Below, in pieces: positions 36,482-44,902 of a DNA stretch of 64,000 nucleotides. A program made the position numbers and the translations under genes. Below the pieces are notes generated by a model that had not been told where the DNA came from, did no database searches, and saw only the letters and a list, made by a program, of their open reading frames with translations. The stretch covers positions 8,506,610 through 8,570,609 of the forward strand of contig NZ_CP026121.1 of the NCBI RefSeq assembly GCF_003330845.1, written 5' to 3'. Within the stretch, counting starts at the first letter, position 1. Each line of letters begins with the position of its first letter. This stretch comes from Streptomyces sp. Go-475 (GTDB lineage: Bacteria; Actinomycetota; Actinomycetes; Streptomycetales; Streptomycetaceae).

Positions 36482-37669
36482 CTACAACCCCGCGATCCGG
36501 TTCCACCGCCGCGCGAACTCCGCCCGCTCCGCCGAGGTGATGTCCCGCGCGATGGCGAGCCGGCCGCGCATCTCCCGGTCGGGGAAGATCAGCGGGTTCT
36601 CGGCGAGGGCCGCGGTCTCCGGGTCCCCGGCGGAGGCGAGGACGTCCTGGGCGGAGGGGACCGGGCAGACGTAGGTGACCCAGGCGGCGAGTTCGGCGGC
36701 GACCTCGGGCTCGTAGTAGTAGTCGATCAACCGCTCGGCATTCGCCTTGTGGCGGGCGAGGTTGGGGATCATCAGCGACTCGGCCCACAGCTCGGCGCCC
36801 TCTTCGGGGACGACGAACTCGATGTCCGGGTCGTCCGCCTGGAGTTGGATCACGTCGCCCGAGTACGCCTGACAGGCCAGGACGTCGCCGCTGGACAGGT
36901 CCTTGATGTAGTCGTTGCCCGTGAAGCGCCGGATCTGCCCCCGCCGCACCTGCTTCTCCACCTGGTCGCAGACCGTGTGGAAGTCGTCGGCCGTCCACCT
37001 GCCGATGTCGACCCCGTTGCCCTGCATCAGCAGCGCGAACGCCTCGTCCAGGCCCGACAGCAGGGTGACCCGGCCCTTGAGGTCGCTCGCCCACAGATCG
37101 GCGACCCGCCGTATCTCGCGGCCCGTCCGGCGCCGGTTGTACGCGATCCCCGTGATCCCGGACTGCCACGGCACCGTGCACCTGCGGCCGGGGTCGAAGG
37201 CAGGCGAACGCAGCTGCGGGTCCAGGTACCTGGACACGTTCGGCTGCCGCGCCCGGTCCATCTCCTGCACCCAGCCGAGCCGCGCGAACCGCGCGGCCAT
37301 CCAGTCACTGACGACGATCAGATCCCGGCCGGTGGACTGATGGTTCATCAGCGCGGGGCTGACCTTGCCGAAGAACTCGTCGTTGTCGTTGATCTCCTCG
37401 ACGTAGTCCACCGAGATCCCCGTCCGCCTCTCGAAGGCCTCCAAGGTGGGCCGCCGTGACGGCTGTTCCTCGTCGACGTCGATGTACAGCGGCCAGTTCG
37501 CCCAGACCAGCCGCCGGTCGGTCGCGGACAGGTCGGTGGCGTCACGATCACCGGGACGCACGTACGCCGCCGGGACCCCGCACCCGGCGAGCCCACCGAG
37601 CACGGCCCCGGAGCCCAGTGCGCGGATCAGGGTGCGGCGGGTCAGCGGAGGGATCGTCTTCAACGGCAT
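36482..37669 (-). CDS. PotD-like ABC substrate-binding lipoprotein
   Basis: 395 residues from the ATG at 37669. The N-terminus has a twin-arginine-like RRTLIRALGSG and a lipobox LAGC near residue 31, so it is exported and lipid-anchored. The body matches family-1 spermidine/putrescine-binding proteins: LVWANWPLYIDVDE, then GISVDYVEEINDNDEFFGKV, WQSGITGIAYN, and WAESLMIPNLARHK. No permease or ATPase genes lie beside it, so it must work with a transporter encoded elsewhere or be an orphan. Confidence 0.9.
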   Translation of the reverse strand: MPLKTIPPLTRRTLIRALGSGAVLGGLAGCGVPAAYVRPGDRDATDLSATDRRLVWANWPLYIDVDEEQPSRRPTLEAFERRTGISVDYVEEINDNDEFFGKVSPALMNHQSTGRDLIVVSDWMAARFARLGWVQEMDRARQPNVSRYLDPQLRSPAFDPGRRCTVPWQSGITGIAYNRRRTGREIRRVADLWASDLKGRVTLLSGLDEAFALLMQGNGVDIGRWTADDFHTVCDQVEKQVRRGQIRRFTGNDYIKDLSSGDVLACQAYSGDVIQLQADDPDIEFVVPEEGAELWAESLMIPNLARHKANAERLIDYYYEPEVAAELAAWVTYVCPVPSAQDVLASAGDPETAALAENPLIFPDREMRGRLAIARDITSAERAEFARRWNRIAGL

Positions 37670-37732
37670 GGGAGCAGCATGCCGCGCCCCATCAGGACCG
37701 GACAATCGACACCGCGTCGAGGTCGGTCGGTG

Positions 37733-38518
37733 TCAGGGCGACCAGACGTACGGCGTCGTCGTGGTGACCGCGTGCAGGCCGAGGCGGGTGAGGATCGGGG
37801 CGCTGTCGGCCGAGGCGTCGACATGGACGTAGGGGACGTCGCGTTCGGCGGCGAGCTGGGCCCGGTGGGCGACCATGGCCCGGTAGATGCCCCGGCCACG
37901 CCATTCCGCGAGGGTGGAACCGCCCCAGAGGCCGCCGAAGTCGACGCCGTCCTGGAACACCAGCCACGCCGCGCAGACGACTTCACCGCGTGCCTCGGCG
38001 ACGAGGACGACGGCGTTCTCCGGGTCGTGACCGATCCGGGCGGTCAGTTCGTCGGCGAGCCAGCTCCAGTCCTCGCCCCAGACGGTGCTCTCCAGGGCGG
38101 CGATGCGCTGGAGGTCTGACCGGGCGGTGACACGGCGGAGGGTCACGCCGTCGGGCAGGACGGGGTCGGCGGCGAGGTCCGCGGACCGCCCGATGAGCAC
38201 GGTCTCCGTGTCCTCGGCGACGAAGCCGGCCGCAGTGAGCCGCTCGGTCAGGTCGGCGGGGAGAACGTGGGCGCGGGTCTTCCATTCCACCGCCTCACCC
38301 CGGGCGGCGTAGAAGTCCCGCTGCCGCGCTGTGAGCGTGTCGAGTTCCTCCCCGCGCACACCGAGGTCCCGTGGTCCCGTCACGAAGCCACGGTGCCACC
38401 CGACGACACGGGTCAACGGGCCGTCCCGCTCGACGCGGGCGCCGCCGCCGGGCGGGGCGACGCCCCGGAGTCGGGTGTCATACGCGGTACGGAGATCGTC
38501 GATCAGCGTGTCCTTCAC
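37733..38518 (-). CDS. GNAT-family N-acetyltransferase
   Basis: 261 residues from GTG at 38518; a TACGGT box about 10 nt upstream suggests a leaderless or short-leader mRNA. The N-terminal ~125 residues form a divergent first lobe. The C-terminal lobe has a GNAT acetyl-CoA-binding motif (GGSTLAEWRGRGIYRAMVAHR) followed by DASADSAPILTRLGLHAV. The substrate is unknown. It lies 63 nt upstream of the PotD-like gene on the same strand. Confidence 0.85.
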   Translation of the reverse strand: MKDTLIDDLRTAYDTRLRGVAPPGGGARVERDGPLTRVVGWHRGFVTGPRDLGVRGEELDTLTARQRDFYAARGEAVEWKTRAHVLPADLTERLTAAGFVAEDTETVLIGRSADLAADPVLPDGVTLRRVTARSDLQRIAALESTVWGEDWSWLADELTARIGHDPENAVVLVAEARGEVVCAAWLVFQDGVDFGGLWGGSTLAEWRGRGIYRAMVAHRAQLAAERDVPYVHVDASADSAPILTRLGLHAVTTTTPYVWSP

Positions 38519-38638
38519 GCGAACACCGTACGGACCGGGCAAGCGATCGAGAACCCGCCCTCAGGTGCGAGACGCCAAGTCGCTCGGAGCCGGCCTCCCC
38601 TCCGCCGGCCCTGCCGCCGCCCGGGCCGCTGTCGGCGG

Positions 38639-39076
38639 TCAGTGCGGTCGCCGCTCTCCGCGGTAGCGCTGGGCGAGCCGGGCGAGGGCGACCGCGCCGA
38701 GCAGCAGTCCGAAGTCGCGCAGCGCGATGTCGTAGTGGCCCGGGATGGTCAGCAGGTTGACGATGATGCCGGCCAGCCATCCGGCCACCAGCCAGCCCCC
38801 GAAACGAGGGGCCACGGCGACGACGAGACCCGCGACGATCTCGATCACCCCCACGGCGTACATGGCCGCCTGGGCGCTGCCCGGCACGACGTCGTTGATC
38901 CACGGCGCGAGGTAGACCGGCCAGTCCACGAGCAGGTTGGCGAACTTGTCCAGCCCGAACAGGATCGGCGCGGCGGTGAACCCCGTACGCAGGACGACGA
39001 ACGCCTGGTAGCCGGGATCGCCGAGCGCGCCGCGCCTGGGGGTGGTGGACGGTGTGGTGGTGGTTGCGGACGACAT
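38639..39076 (-). CDS. DoxX-family membrane protein
   Basis: 145 residues from the ATG at 39076, preceded by GAAGGGA. Four hydrophobic helices, with the DoxX pattern FVVLRTGFTAAPILFGLDKFANLL, then VGVIEIVAGLVVAVAPRFG. DoxX proteins are small quinone- or thiol-linked membrane proteins tied to redox stress; in mycobacteria DoxX joins a membrane oxidoreductase complex. It is divergent from a Cys-rich regulator and has a perfect palindrome right upstream of its ribosome-binding site. Confidence 0.85.
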   Translation of the reverse strand: MSSATTTTPSTTPRRGALGDPGYQAFVVLRTGFTAAPILFGLDKFANLLVDWPVYLAPWINDVVPGSAQAAMYAVGVIEIVAGLVVAVAPRFGGWLVAGWLAGIIVNLLTIPGHYDIALRDFGLLLGAVALARLAQRYRGERRPH

Positions 39077-39088
39077 GACGCCCGTCCC

Positions 39089-39118
39089 TTCTATCGACAA
39101 CTTTCATTAACGATAGAA
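39089..39118. promoter_or_regulatory. TTCTATCG-N14-CGATAGAA operator
   Basis: A perfect 8-bp inverted repeat with an AT-rich 14-nt centre lies 12 nt upstream of the DoxX start, between DoxX and the divergent Cys-rich regulator. It is the most AT-rich spot in the neighbourhood. It is the likely binding site of that regulator. Confidence 0.7.
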
Positions 39119-39132
39119 GTACGCGACGCTTC

Positions 39133-39160
39133 TTTAGTCAAGAGCTGTGGGTTTTACACT
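39133..39160 (+). promoter_or_regulatory. Promoter of the Cys-rich regulator gene
   Basis: TTTAGT (39133-39138) and TACACT (39155-39160) are spaced by 16 bp. Transcription would start near 39167-39168, at the third candidate GTG. This decides the start codon chosen for the regulator. Confidence 0.5.
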
Positions 39161-39167
39161 GGTGTTC

Positions 39168-39863
39168 GTGGACCACCCGAATGAGGCACCCCCGTCCGAT
39201 GTCTCCGCCGTCGCCGCTCTGGACGAGCCGACCCGCAGGAGGCTGTACGACCACGTCGTACGGCAGCCGGGACCGGTCAGCCGCGAGGAAGCCGCTGCCG
39301 CCCTCGGCCTGGCGCGCCAGACCGCGGCCTTCCACTTGGACCGCCTGGCGGACGAAGCACTCCTGGACGTCGTCTACGAGCGCCGCAGCGGCCGCACCGG
39401 CCCGGGAGCCGGACGGCCGGCCAAGCTGTACAAGCGCTCCGCGAAGCAGGTCACCGTCAGCCTGCCGGAACGCCGCTACGAACTGGCCGGACGGCTCCTC
39501 GCCCAGGCCCTGGAGGACGCCGAGACCACCGGCGAACCGGTCCGCACCGTCCTGCACCGAAAGGCCCGGACCCTCGGCGCGCAGCTCGCCGCGCAGGACG
39601 CTGCGAGCGTGTTCGACCTCCTGGAGCGGTACGGCTTCGAGCCGCGCTTCGACGGCGAGGCGATCGTGCTGGGCAACTGCCCCTTCCACGAACTGGCCCG
39701 CGAGCACACCCAGACCGTGTGCGGCATGAACCTCCACCTGCTCAGCGGCGTCCTCGAAGGACGCGGTGACGGCACCCTCCAGGCATGCCTGGCCCCGAGC
39801 CCCGGCCACTGCTGCGTCCGCCTGGAACCGGCTCCGTCCCCGCCCGCGACCGCCGACGCCTGA
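39168..39863 (+). CDS. Winged-helix regulator with C-terminal cysteine cluster (SufR-like)
   Basis: 231 residues from GTG at 39168; GTGs at 39147 and 39162 are in frame, but the promoter points to 39168 and a leaderless mRNA. The N-terminal HTH (about 15-90, RRRLYDHVVRQPGPVSREEAA) is ArsR/DeoR-like. The C-terminal part has five cysteines: C171 (GNCPFHELAREHT), C185 (VCGMN), C207 and C215/C216. This resembles the Fe-S-binding half of SufR-type regulators, with altered spacing. A redox or metal sensor controlling the divergent DoxX gene is inferred. Confidence 0.8.
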   Translation: MDHPNEAPPSDVSAVAALDEPTRRRLYDHVVRQPGPVSREEAAAALGLARQTAAFHLDRLADEALLDVVYERRSGRTGPGAGRPAKLYKRSAKQVTVSLPERRYELAGRLLAQALEDAETTGEPVRTVLHRKARTLGAQLAAQDAASVFDLLERYGFEPRFDGEAIVLGNCPFHELAREHTQTVCGMNLHLLSGVLEGRGDGTLQACLAPSPGHCCVRLEPAPSPPATADA

Positions 39864-39954
39864 CGTCCAGGGGATCCAGCGGACCCCGCGAGCCGTGACG
39901 AGTCCTGCGGCGTCCGGACCGTACGGTCGAACCGGCTACCGAGGAGGACTGCCG

Positions 39955-40518
39955 ATGCGCAGAGTGACCTATTCGATGAGCGTCTCGCTCGACGGTTACA
40001 TCGTCGGACCGGACGGCAGCTTCGACTGGACGGCGCCCGACGAGGAGGTCTTCCGCTTCTGGATCGACGAGATCAGGGAAGTGGGCGTCCACCTGATGGG
40101 ACGGCGGCTCTACGAGACGATGCTGTACTGGGAGACCGCGGACCAGGATCCATCGCTCGACGACTCGGAACTCGAGTGGACGGCGCTCTGGAAGCCGCTC
40201 CCCAAGGTGGTGTTCTCCACCACGCTGTCGACGGTCCAGGGCCATGCCCGCCTGGCCTCCGGCAGCCTGGTGGAGGAGATCGAGCGGTTGCGGGCCGAGC
40301 CGGGGGAGGGCGACATCGCGATCGGCGGCGCCACCCTCGCCGCCGAGGCGGCCGCGTCGGACCTGATCGACGAGTACCGGACCGTGGTCTACCCGGTGCT
40401 GGTCGGCGGTGGCATTCCGTTCTTTCCCCGGAACGAGCGCCGGGTGGATCTCGAACTCGTCGAGACCCGCACCTTCCACTCGAGATTCGCCTACCTCCGC
40501 TACCGGGTGGCGCGCTAG
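39955..40518 (+). CDS. Dihydrofolate reductase/RibD C-terminal-fold protein
   Basis: 187 residues from the ATG at 39955, with GAGGAGG before it. The RibD_C/DHFR fold is seen from SMSVSLDGYIVGPDGSFDW through HLMGRRLYETMLYW and GGATLAAEAAASDLIDEYR to VLVGGGIPFF. It is an NADPH-type reductase by fold; the substrate is unknown and it is not the folate-pathway DHFR. A second member of the family is at 48747-49349. Confidence 0.88.
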   Translation: MRRVTYSMSVSLDGYIVGPDGSFDWTAPDEEVFRFWIDEIREVGVHLMGRRLYETMLYWETADQDPSLDDSELEWTALWKPLPKVVFSTTLSTVQGHARLASGSLVEEIERLRAEPGEGDIAIGGATLAAEAAASDLIDEYRTVVYPVLVGGGIPFFPRNERRVDLELVETRTFHSRFAYLRYRVAR

Positions 40519-40596
40519 GGAGCGCCGCGAAAGTGGATCAAGGCCGCTGGGGGCCTACGACTGTGCTTGGCGGTCGAGCACGGACACAAGCCGCTG

Positions 40597-40630
40597 CCCG
40601 GTCATCGCCACCGCACGAGCGATGACCGGG
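40597..40630. terminator. Bidirectional terminator
   Basis: Perfect 12-bp arms (CCCGGTCATCGC and its complement) with a 10-nt loop lie between the convergent DHFR-like gene and the PPOX gene. Confidence 0.8.
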
Positions 40631-40640
40631 ACGGTCGCCC

Positions 40641-41099
40641 CTAGCCGTTGATGTCCAGGGCCGTCCCGTACAGCCGCTCCACCCTCAGCCGAATGACGAC
40701 CCTGCGCTCGGCGACCAGCTGCTTGAGGAACGCGTCTTCGTCCTCCGGCTTCGCGGCCGCCGGGATCATCGCGAGCAGCTCCCGCCCGACCGCGTCCCCG
40801 GGAACCGTCGTGATCTCCGAGGCCTCCGCCGCGCCCTCGGCGACGGCGAACGACCAGACGTCGCCACCCTGCACGTGCAGCGCCGCGCGGGGGTTGCGCT
40901 GCAGGTGTTTGACCTTGATGCGGTCGGCCGTGGTCGACATTCTGACGATGCGGGCCTCGGGGTCCCAGCTGTAGAGCATGGTGGTCAGGTGCGGATGGCC
41001 ACTTTGCTTGACAGTGGCGAGGGTCCCGAACTGCTGCCCGGCGAGCAGGTCGGAGAGGGCTTCGTCGGACAGGGAACGCGGCGCTGGTCCTTGAGTCAT
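40641..41099 (-). CDS. PPOX-class F420-dependent oxidoreductase-like protein
   Basis: 152 residues from the ATG at 41099 (GGGAG before it). The split-barrel flavin/F420-binding fold is clear: FGTLATVKQSGHPHLTTMLYSWD, then RIVRMSTTADRIKVKHLQRNPRAALHV and a C-terminal RVVIRLRVERLYG. This pattern fits the TIGR03618-type F420-binding PPOX proteins common in actinobacteria. The substrate is unknown. Confidence 0.88.
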   Translation of the reverse strand: MTQGPAPRSLSDEALSDLLAGQQFGTLATVKQSGHPHLTTMLYSWDPEARIVRMSTTADRIKVKHLQRNPRAALHVQGGDVWSFAVAEGAAEASEITTVPGDAVGRELLAMIPAAAKPEDEDAFLKQLVAERRVVIRLRVERLYGTALDING

Positions 41100-41325
41100 G
41101 CTCCGCTCAACTCCCGTGACGTCCCTGGCATTCCACAGCCCTCTTCGGCTACTCGACCGATGCCGGCACCCCCCGAGCACGCGCGTACGTGCCGGACACG
41201 TCCGGGCCCACCACCCGGACGCGCCACCCTCGCCGGCACCGACCGCTCCCCGCACTGCCTGCACTGGTTCTGCCCGGGTCCTCGATCTTCCCGACTGCCT
41301 GTGCACCGGGGCCCCGCGTGCCACG

Positions 41326-41991
41326 ATGAACCGCATGAAGGACGAACGCCGCAGGCTGCTCGCAGACAAGACGCCCTTCCCCGACGATCTCGACGAAAGG
41401 CTGCGCGCCCAGTTCACCTTCCTCGTGGAGGTGGACCAGCTCAAGACCGTCCTGCGCCAGTCGCCTCTCGCTGCGGCGGACCGCCGTGAGAACGACGCGG
41501 AGCACTCGTGGCACCTGGCGATGATGGTGGTGCTGCTCGCCGAACACTCCGACCAGCCCATCGACGTGGCTCACACCATCGAACTGGTCCTGGTGCACGA
41601 CCTCGTGGAGATCTACGCCGGCGACACCCCGCTCTACGACACCATTGCGGGGATGGACCAGCAGGAGCGGGAAGCCGTCGCGGCCGACGAACTCTTCGAC
41701 CTGCTCCCGACGGACCAGGCCCGGCGCCTGCGGGCTCTGTGGGACGAATTCGAGGAACGCCGCACCCCCGAAGCCCGATTCGCCAAGGCCATGGACCGGC
41801 TGCAGCCGCTGCTCCTCAACTGGATGGCGCGCGGCGGCACTTGGCGCACTCCGGGCGTCACCGCCGACGATGTCCGAGCCCGCAAGGCGGTCATCGGGGA
41901 CGCGTCGTCCTCGTTGTGGAAGGCCGGGCGGCGCCTCATCGACGAGGGCGAGGCACGCGGCTGGTCGAGGAGCGCCGCACCCGAGGCCTGA
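41326..41991 (+). CDS. HD-domain phosphohydrolase (YfbR/HDDC2-like)
   Basis: 221 residues from the ATG at 41326; another ATG at 41335 is possible. HD metal ligands: H60 in ENDAEHSWHLAMM, H91/D92 in VLVHDLVEIYAGDT and a downstream Asp. The pattern is that of 5'-deoxynucleotidase-like HD enzymes that remove phosphate from dNMPs. It is cytosolic and stands alone. The promoter is not obvious. Confidence 0.88.
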   Translation: MNRMKDERRRLLADKTPFPDDLDERLRAQFTFLVEVDQLKTVLRQSPLAAADRRENDAEHSWHLAMMVVLLAEHSDQPIDVAHTIELVLVHDLVEIYAGDTPLYDTIAGMDQQEREAVAADELFDLLPTDQARRLRALWDEFEERRTPEARFAKAMDRLQPLLLNWMARGGTWRTPGVTADDVRARKAVIGDASSSLWKAGRRLIDEGEARGWSRSAAPEA

Positions 41992-42099
41992 CGGATGATC
42001 AGGCCGACGCCCCTTTCCTCCAGTACCGATGCTGGCCGGTCGCGGGGGCCGCACCGCGCCCAGGGCCGCGGCACACGCCCACACGCCGGGCGCGATCCG

Positions 42100-43245
42100 T
42101 CAGCGGCGCAGGCGGGCGTTGAGCCGGGCGGCCTGCCGCGTCAGGTGCTGGCGCTCGGGGAGGCTGGGTGCTCTGTGGGCCGCCTCGGCATACAACCGTG
42201 CCGCCGTCGCGAGGTCGCCGTCGCGCTCGTGGAGGTACGCGGCCACCGCGGTGTGGCGGGGCAGCGAGGCGTCCAGTGCCGCGAGCGCCGCCAGCCCGGC
42301 GCGCGGTCCGTCGGCCTCGCCGACGGCGACCGCGCGGTTGAGCCGGACGATGGGGCTGCCGGTCAGCCGCACGAGCTCGTCGTACCACTCGACGATCTGC
42401 ACCCAGTCGGTCTCCTCCGCTCTGGGCGCGTCGGCGTGGAGGGCGGCGATGGCCGCCTGGGCCTGGAACTCGCCCAGCCGGTCGCGGACGAGGGCCGCCT
42501 GCAGGATCGAAACGCCTTCGGCGATCAACCCGGTGTCCCAGCGGCCGCGGTCCTGCTCGGCGAGCGGCACCAGACTGCCGTCGGGCGCGGTCCGGGCGGC
42601 GCGCCGGGCGTGGTGCAGCAGCATGAGGGCGAGCAGCCCCGCCACCTCGGGGTGGTCGATGGCGGCCGCGAGCTGCCGGGTGAGCCGGATGGCCTCGGCG
42701 GCGAGGTCGACGTCACCGGAGTAGCCCTCGTTGAAGACCAGGTAGAGGACGCGCAGCACGGTGGCGACGTCGCCGGGCTGGTCGAACCGCACACCGGCCA
42801 GAGTGCGCTTGGCCCGGCTGATCCGCTGGGCCATGGTTGCCTCGGGCACCAGGTAGGCCTGGGCGATCTGGCGGGTGGTGAGCCCGCCGACCGCGCGGAG
42901 CGTCAGCGCGGTGGCGGAGGACGACGTCAGCGACGGGTGGGCGCACAGGAAGTAGAGCCGGAGCGTGTCGTCCGCCGCGGGCATGGGCCCGGGCGCCGGC
43001 TCCTGCAGGACGAGGTCCTCGCGCCGGCGACGGGCGGCGTCCGCCCGGGTCTGGTCGAGGAACTTGCGCCACGCCACGGTGACCAGCCAGCCCTTCGCGT
43101 CCCGCGGCGGGTCGGCCGGCCACACGCGCAGCGCCTCCACCAGCGCCTCCTGCACGGCGTCCTCGGCCGCCGCGAAGTCGGCTCCGCGGCGGACGAGGAG
43201 GGCGAGCACGCCGGGTGTGAGGCTGCGGAGCAGGGCCTCGTCCAT
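42100..43245 (-). CDS. ECF42-group RNA polymerase sigma factor with C-terminal TPR-like extension
   Basis: 381 residues from the ATG at 43245. GTG at 43257 overlaps the upstream stop (GTGA) and is an alternative start. Sigma region 2 (AAEDAVQEALVEALRVWP) and region 4 (LTTRQIAQAYLVPEATMAQRISRAKRTL) are followed by a ~200-residue helical extension (DUF6596/TPR-like; YLVFNEGYSGD, LAALHADAPRAEETDWVQI). This is the ECF42 architecture; the extension is needed for activity in the studied S. venezuelae member. It is encoded directly downstream of its usual DGPF partner, with no anti-sigma gene. Confidence 0.93.
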   Translation of the reverse strand: MDEALLRSLTPGVLALLVRRGADFAAAEDAVQEALVEALRVWPADPPRDAKGWLVTVAWRKFLDQTRADAARRRREDLVLQEPAPGPMPAADDTLRLYFLCAHPSLTSSSATALTLRAVGGLTTRQIAQAYLVPEATMAQRISRAKRTLAGVRFDQPGDVATVLRVLYLVFNEGYSGDVDLAAEAIRLTRQLAAAIDHPEVAGLLALMLLHHARRAARTAPDGSLVPLAEQDRGRWDTGLIAEGVSILQAALVRDRLGEFQAQAAIAALHADAPRAEETDWVQIVEWYDELVRLTGSPIVRLNRAVAVGEADGPRAGLAALAALDASLPRHTAVAAYLHERDGDLATAARLYAEAAHRAPSLPERQHLTRQAARLNARLRR

Positions 43246-43253
43246 GGGTGAGG

Positions 43254-43661
43254 TCACTCCGTGATGGTGGCCGTGGTGCCGTAGAAGGGGCGCACCTCGA
43301 GCCACTCGTGGATCGGCTTCCCGCCCGCCCCGGGGGCGGCCGACAGCTCCCCGGCCAGCTCGACGGCGCGCTCGTAGCTGTCGACGTCGATCACCATCCA
43401 CCCGGCGATGAGGTCCTTGGTCTCGGCGAACGGGCCGTCGGTGACCGGCGGGCGCCCTTCACCGTCGTAGCGGACCCAGGCGCCCTCGGGGGCGAGCGCC
43501 TGGCTGTCGACGTACTCGCCGGTCTTCTCCAGCCGGGCCGCGAAGTCGTTCATGTACTGCACGTGCGCCGAGATCTCCTCGGGCGTCCACTCGCTCATCG
43601 GCACGTCGTTGACGGCCGCCGGAGCGCCGCGGTAGTGCTTGAGCAGCAGGTACTTGGCCAT
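43254..43661 (-). CDS. DGPF/YCII-domain protein, partner of ECF42
   Basis: 135 residues from the ATG at 43661 (AGGAG before it). A complete YCII-related domain: MAKYLLLKHYRG, then VRYDGEGRPPVTDGPFAETKDLIAGWMVIDV with the signature DGPF, and KPIHEWLEVRPF. The function is unknown. DGPF genes are the conserved neighbours and main targets of ECF42 sigma factors. The stop touches the sigma factor gene, so the two form an operon. An ECF42-type promoter lies upstream. Confidence 0.93.
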   Translation of the reverse strand: MAKYLLLKHYRGAPAAVNDVPMSEWTPEEISAHVQYMNDFAARLEKTGEYVDSQALAPEGAWVRYDGEGRPPVTDGPFAETKDLIAGWMVIDVDSYERAVELAGELSAAPGAGGKPIHEWLEVRPFYGTTATITE

Positions 43662-43714
43662 TTTGTCTTCTCCTGGGTGCTGGTGCGGCCCATTGTGGTC
43701 GCGTTCACCCCAGG

Positions 43715-43741
43715 GACGAAGCAGGCCACGGGTTCTCGACA
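43715..43741 (-). promoter_or_regulatory. ECF42-type promoter of the DGPF-sigma operon
   Basis: Read on the minus strand, TGTCGA (43741-43736) is followed after 17 bp by CGTC (43718-43715). This matches the motif reported for ECF42 targets (TGTCGA at -35, CG-A/T-C at -10) and would make the operon self-activating. The DGPF start codon lies about 55 nt downstream. Confidence 0.7.
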
Positions 43742-43933
43742 TCGCCGCCCAAGATTTTTTCGGGGCTCTCGCGGACGAGCCGTAGGCGCGACTCTGGTCG
43801 CCATCCACCCAGGTGCCAATGGCGTGGCACGGCACAGGCCGCCCGGGGCCCACCGCCACCCCACCCGCCGCCGATGAGTTCACCGTCCACGAACGGTCTA
43901 CCCAGCGCCCCGACCGTTCCCGACAGGAGTGCC

Positions 43934-44302
43934 ATGTCCACCATCCAGCCGGTGATCCTCACCGCCGACCAGGACGTCCTGCTCGACTTCTATACGAAAC
44001 TGTTCGGCGCCGAGGAGATCTTCCGGGTACCGGCGGAGGGCCCGGCCTTCTACCTCGGCTTGCGCATCGGCGACACCGATCTCGGGCTGGTGGCCAAGGC
44101 GACCCCGGGGACGGGAGCGGCGCCGCGGCTCCTGCTCAGCATCGGTGTCGACGACGTCGACGAGACGCTCAGCCGGGTGACGGCGCTGGGCGGCTCGGTC
44201 CGCAGCGGCCCCACCGACATGCCGTGGGGACAACGCGTCGCCCACATCTTCGACCCCGACGGCAACCCGGTGAACCTCACTCAGCCCACCCCGGCCCCCT
44301 GA
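43934..44302 (+). CDS. VOC (glyoxalase/bleomycin-resistance fold) protein
   Basis: 122 residues from the ATG at 43934, preceded by AGGAG. Two beta-alpha-beta-beta-beta units: IQPVILTADQDVLLDFYTKLFGAEEIFRV, and VDDVDETLSRVTALGGSVRSGPTDMPWGQRVAHIFDPDGNPVNL. The substrate is unknown. The family includes small-molecule-binding and resistance proteins. It lies divergent from the ECF42 promoter, with no shared element seen. Confidence 0.88.
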   Translation: MSTIQPVILTADQDVLLDFYTKLFGAEEIFRVPAEGPAFYLGLRIGDTDLGLVAKATPGTGAAPRLLLSIGVDDVDETLSRVTALGGSVRSGPTDMPWGQRVAHIFDPDGNPVNLTQPTPAP

Positions 44303-44348
44303 CGCAGCGCCGGGGCATGCGCTGACCGCGTGCCATCACCGAGGGAGA

Positions 44349-44821
44349 TCAACTGTCGGGAGCGGCCTCGACGCACGTCAGGCCCTGCCCCGGGCGCCGC
44401 CACCGAGGCCGGCGGCCGGCGAGGACCTCCTGGAGGCCCCGGAAGTACTGCACGTACAGGTCGGGCGTGAATGTGCTGAGCATGACGGCGGGCCGGTCGG
44501 TCACCTTGGCGAAGGTGCGCGGCGTGCCCGGCGGAACGATCACGAGCGTGCCGGCGGTGGCGTCGTGGTCCTCCTGCCCGACGGTGAAGCGCACGGAGCC
44601 GGAGAGGACGTAGAAGCCCTCGTCGTGTCGGGCGTGGCGGTGCTGCGGCGGTCCCCGGGGTGTGCGGCGCAAGGACGGACTCGGCGATCGCGAGGCGGTG
44701 CCCGGTGTGGCTGCCGTCCTCCAGCACGCGCATGCGCGTGGCGCCCAGAACGATCGTCTCGCCGTCGCCGGGACGCACCACCTTCGGTCTGCGGCTGGCT
44801 GGTCCTGCCTTCTTCGGTCAT
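44349..44821 (-). pseudogene. Cupin-domain protein, broken by frameshifts
   Basis: An ATG at 44821 opens [15 protein letters not shown]. The cupin body then continues in another frame from about 44785 ([22 protein letters not shown]) to about 44660, and in a third frame to the stop ([22 protein letters not shown], then VIVPPGTPRTFAKVTDRP and FTPDLYVQYFRGLQ). At least two frameshifts, near 44788 and 44655 (an extra base in CCCCGGGGACC), are needed to join them. The C-terminal end also looks altered. The intact ancestor was probably a small cupin controlled by the divergent LysR gene, which is broken too. Confidence 0.8.
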
Positions 44822-44902
44822 GCCCACGAGTGCACCGCCCGCCCCCTGCCGATGTCCAGGACCTGTCCCGCGGGGCCGATACCCGGTGGGTATCGTTGCG
44901 GC

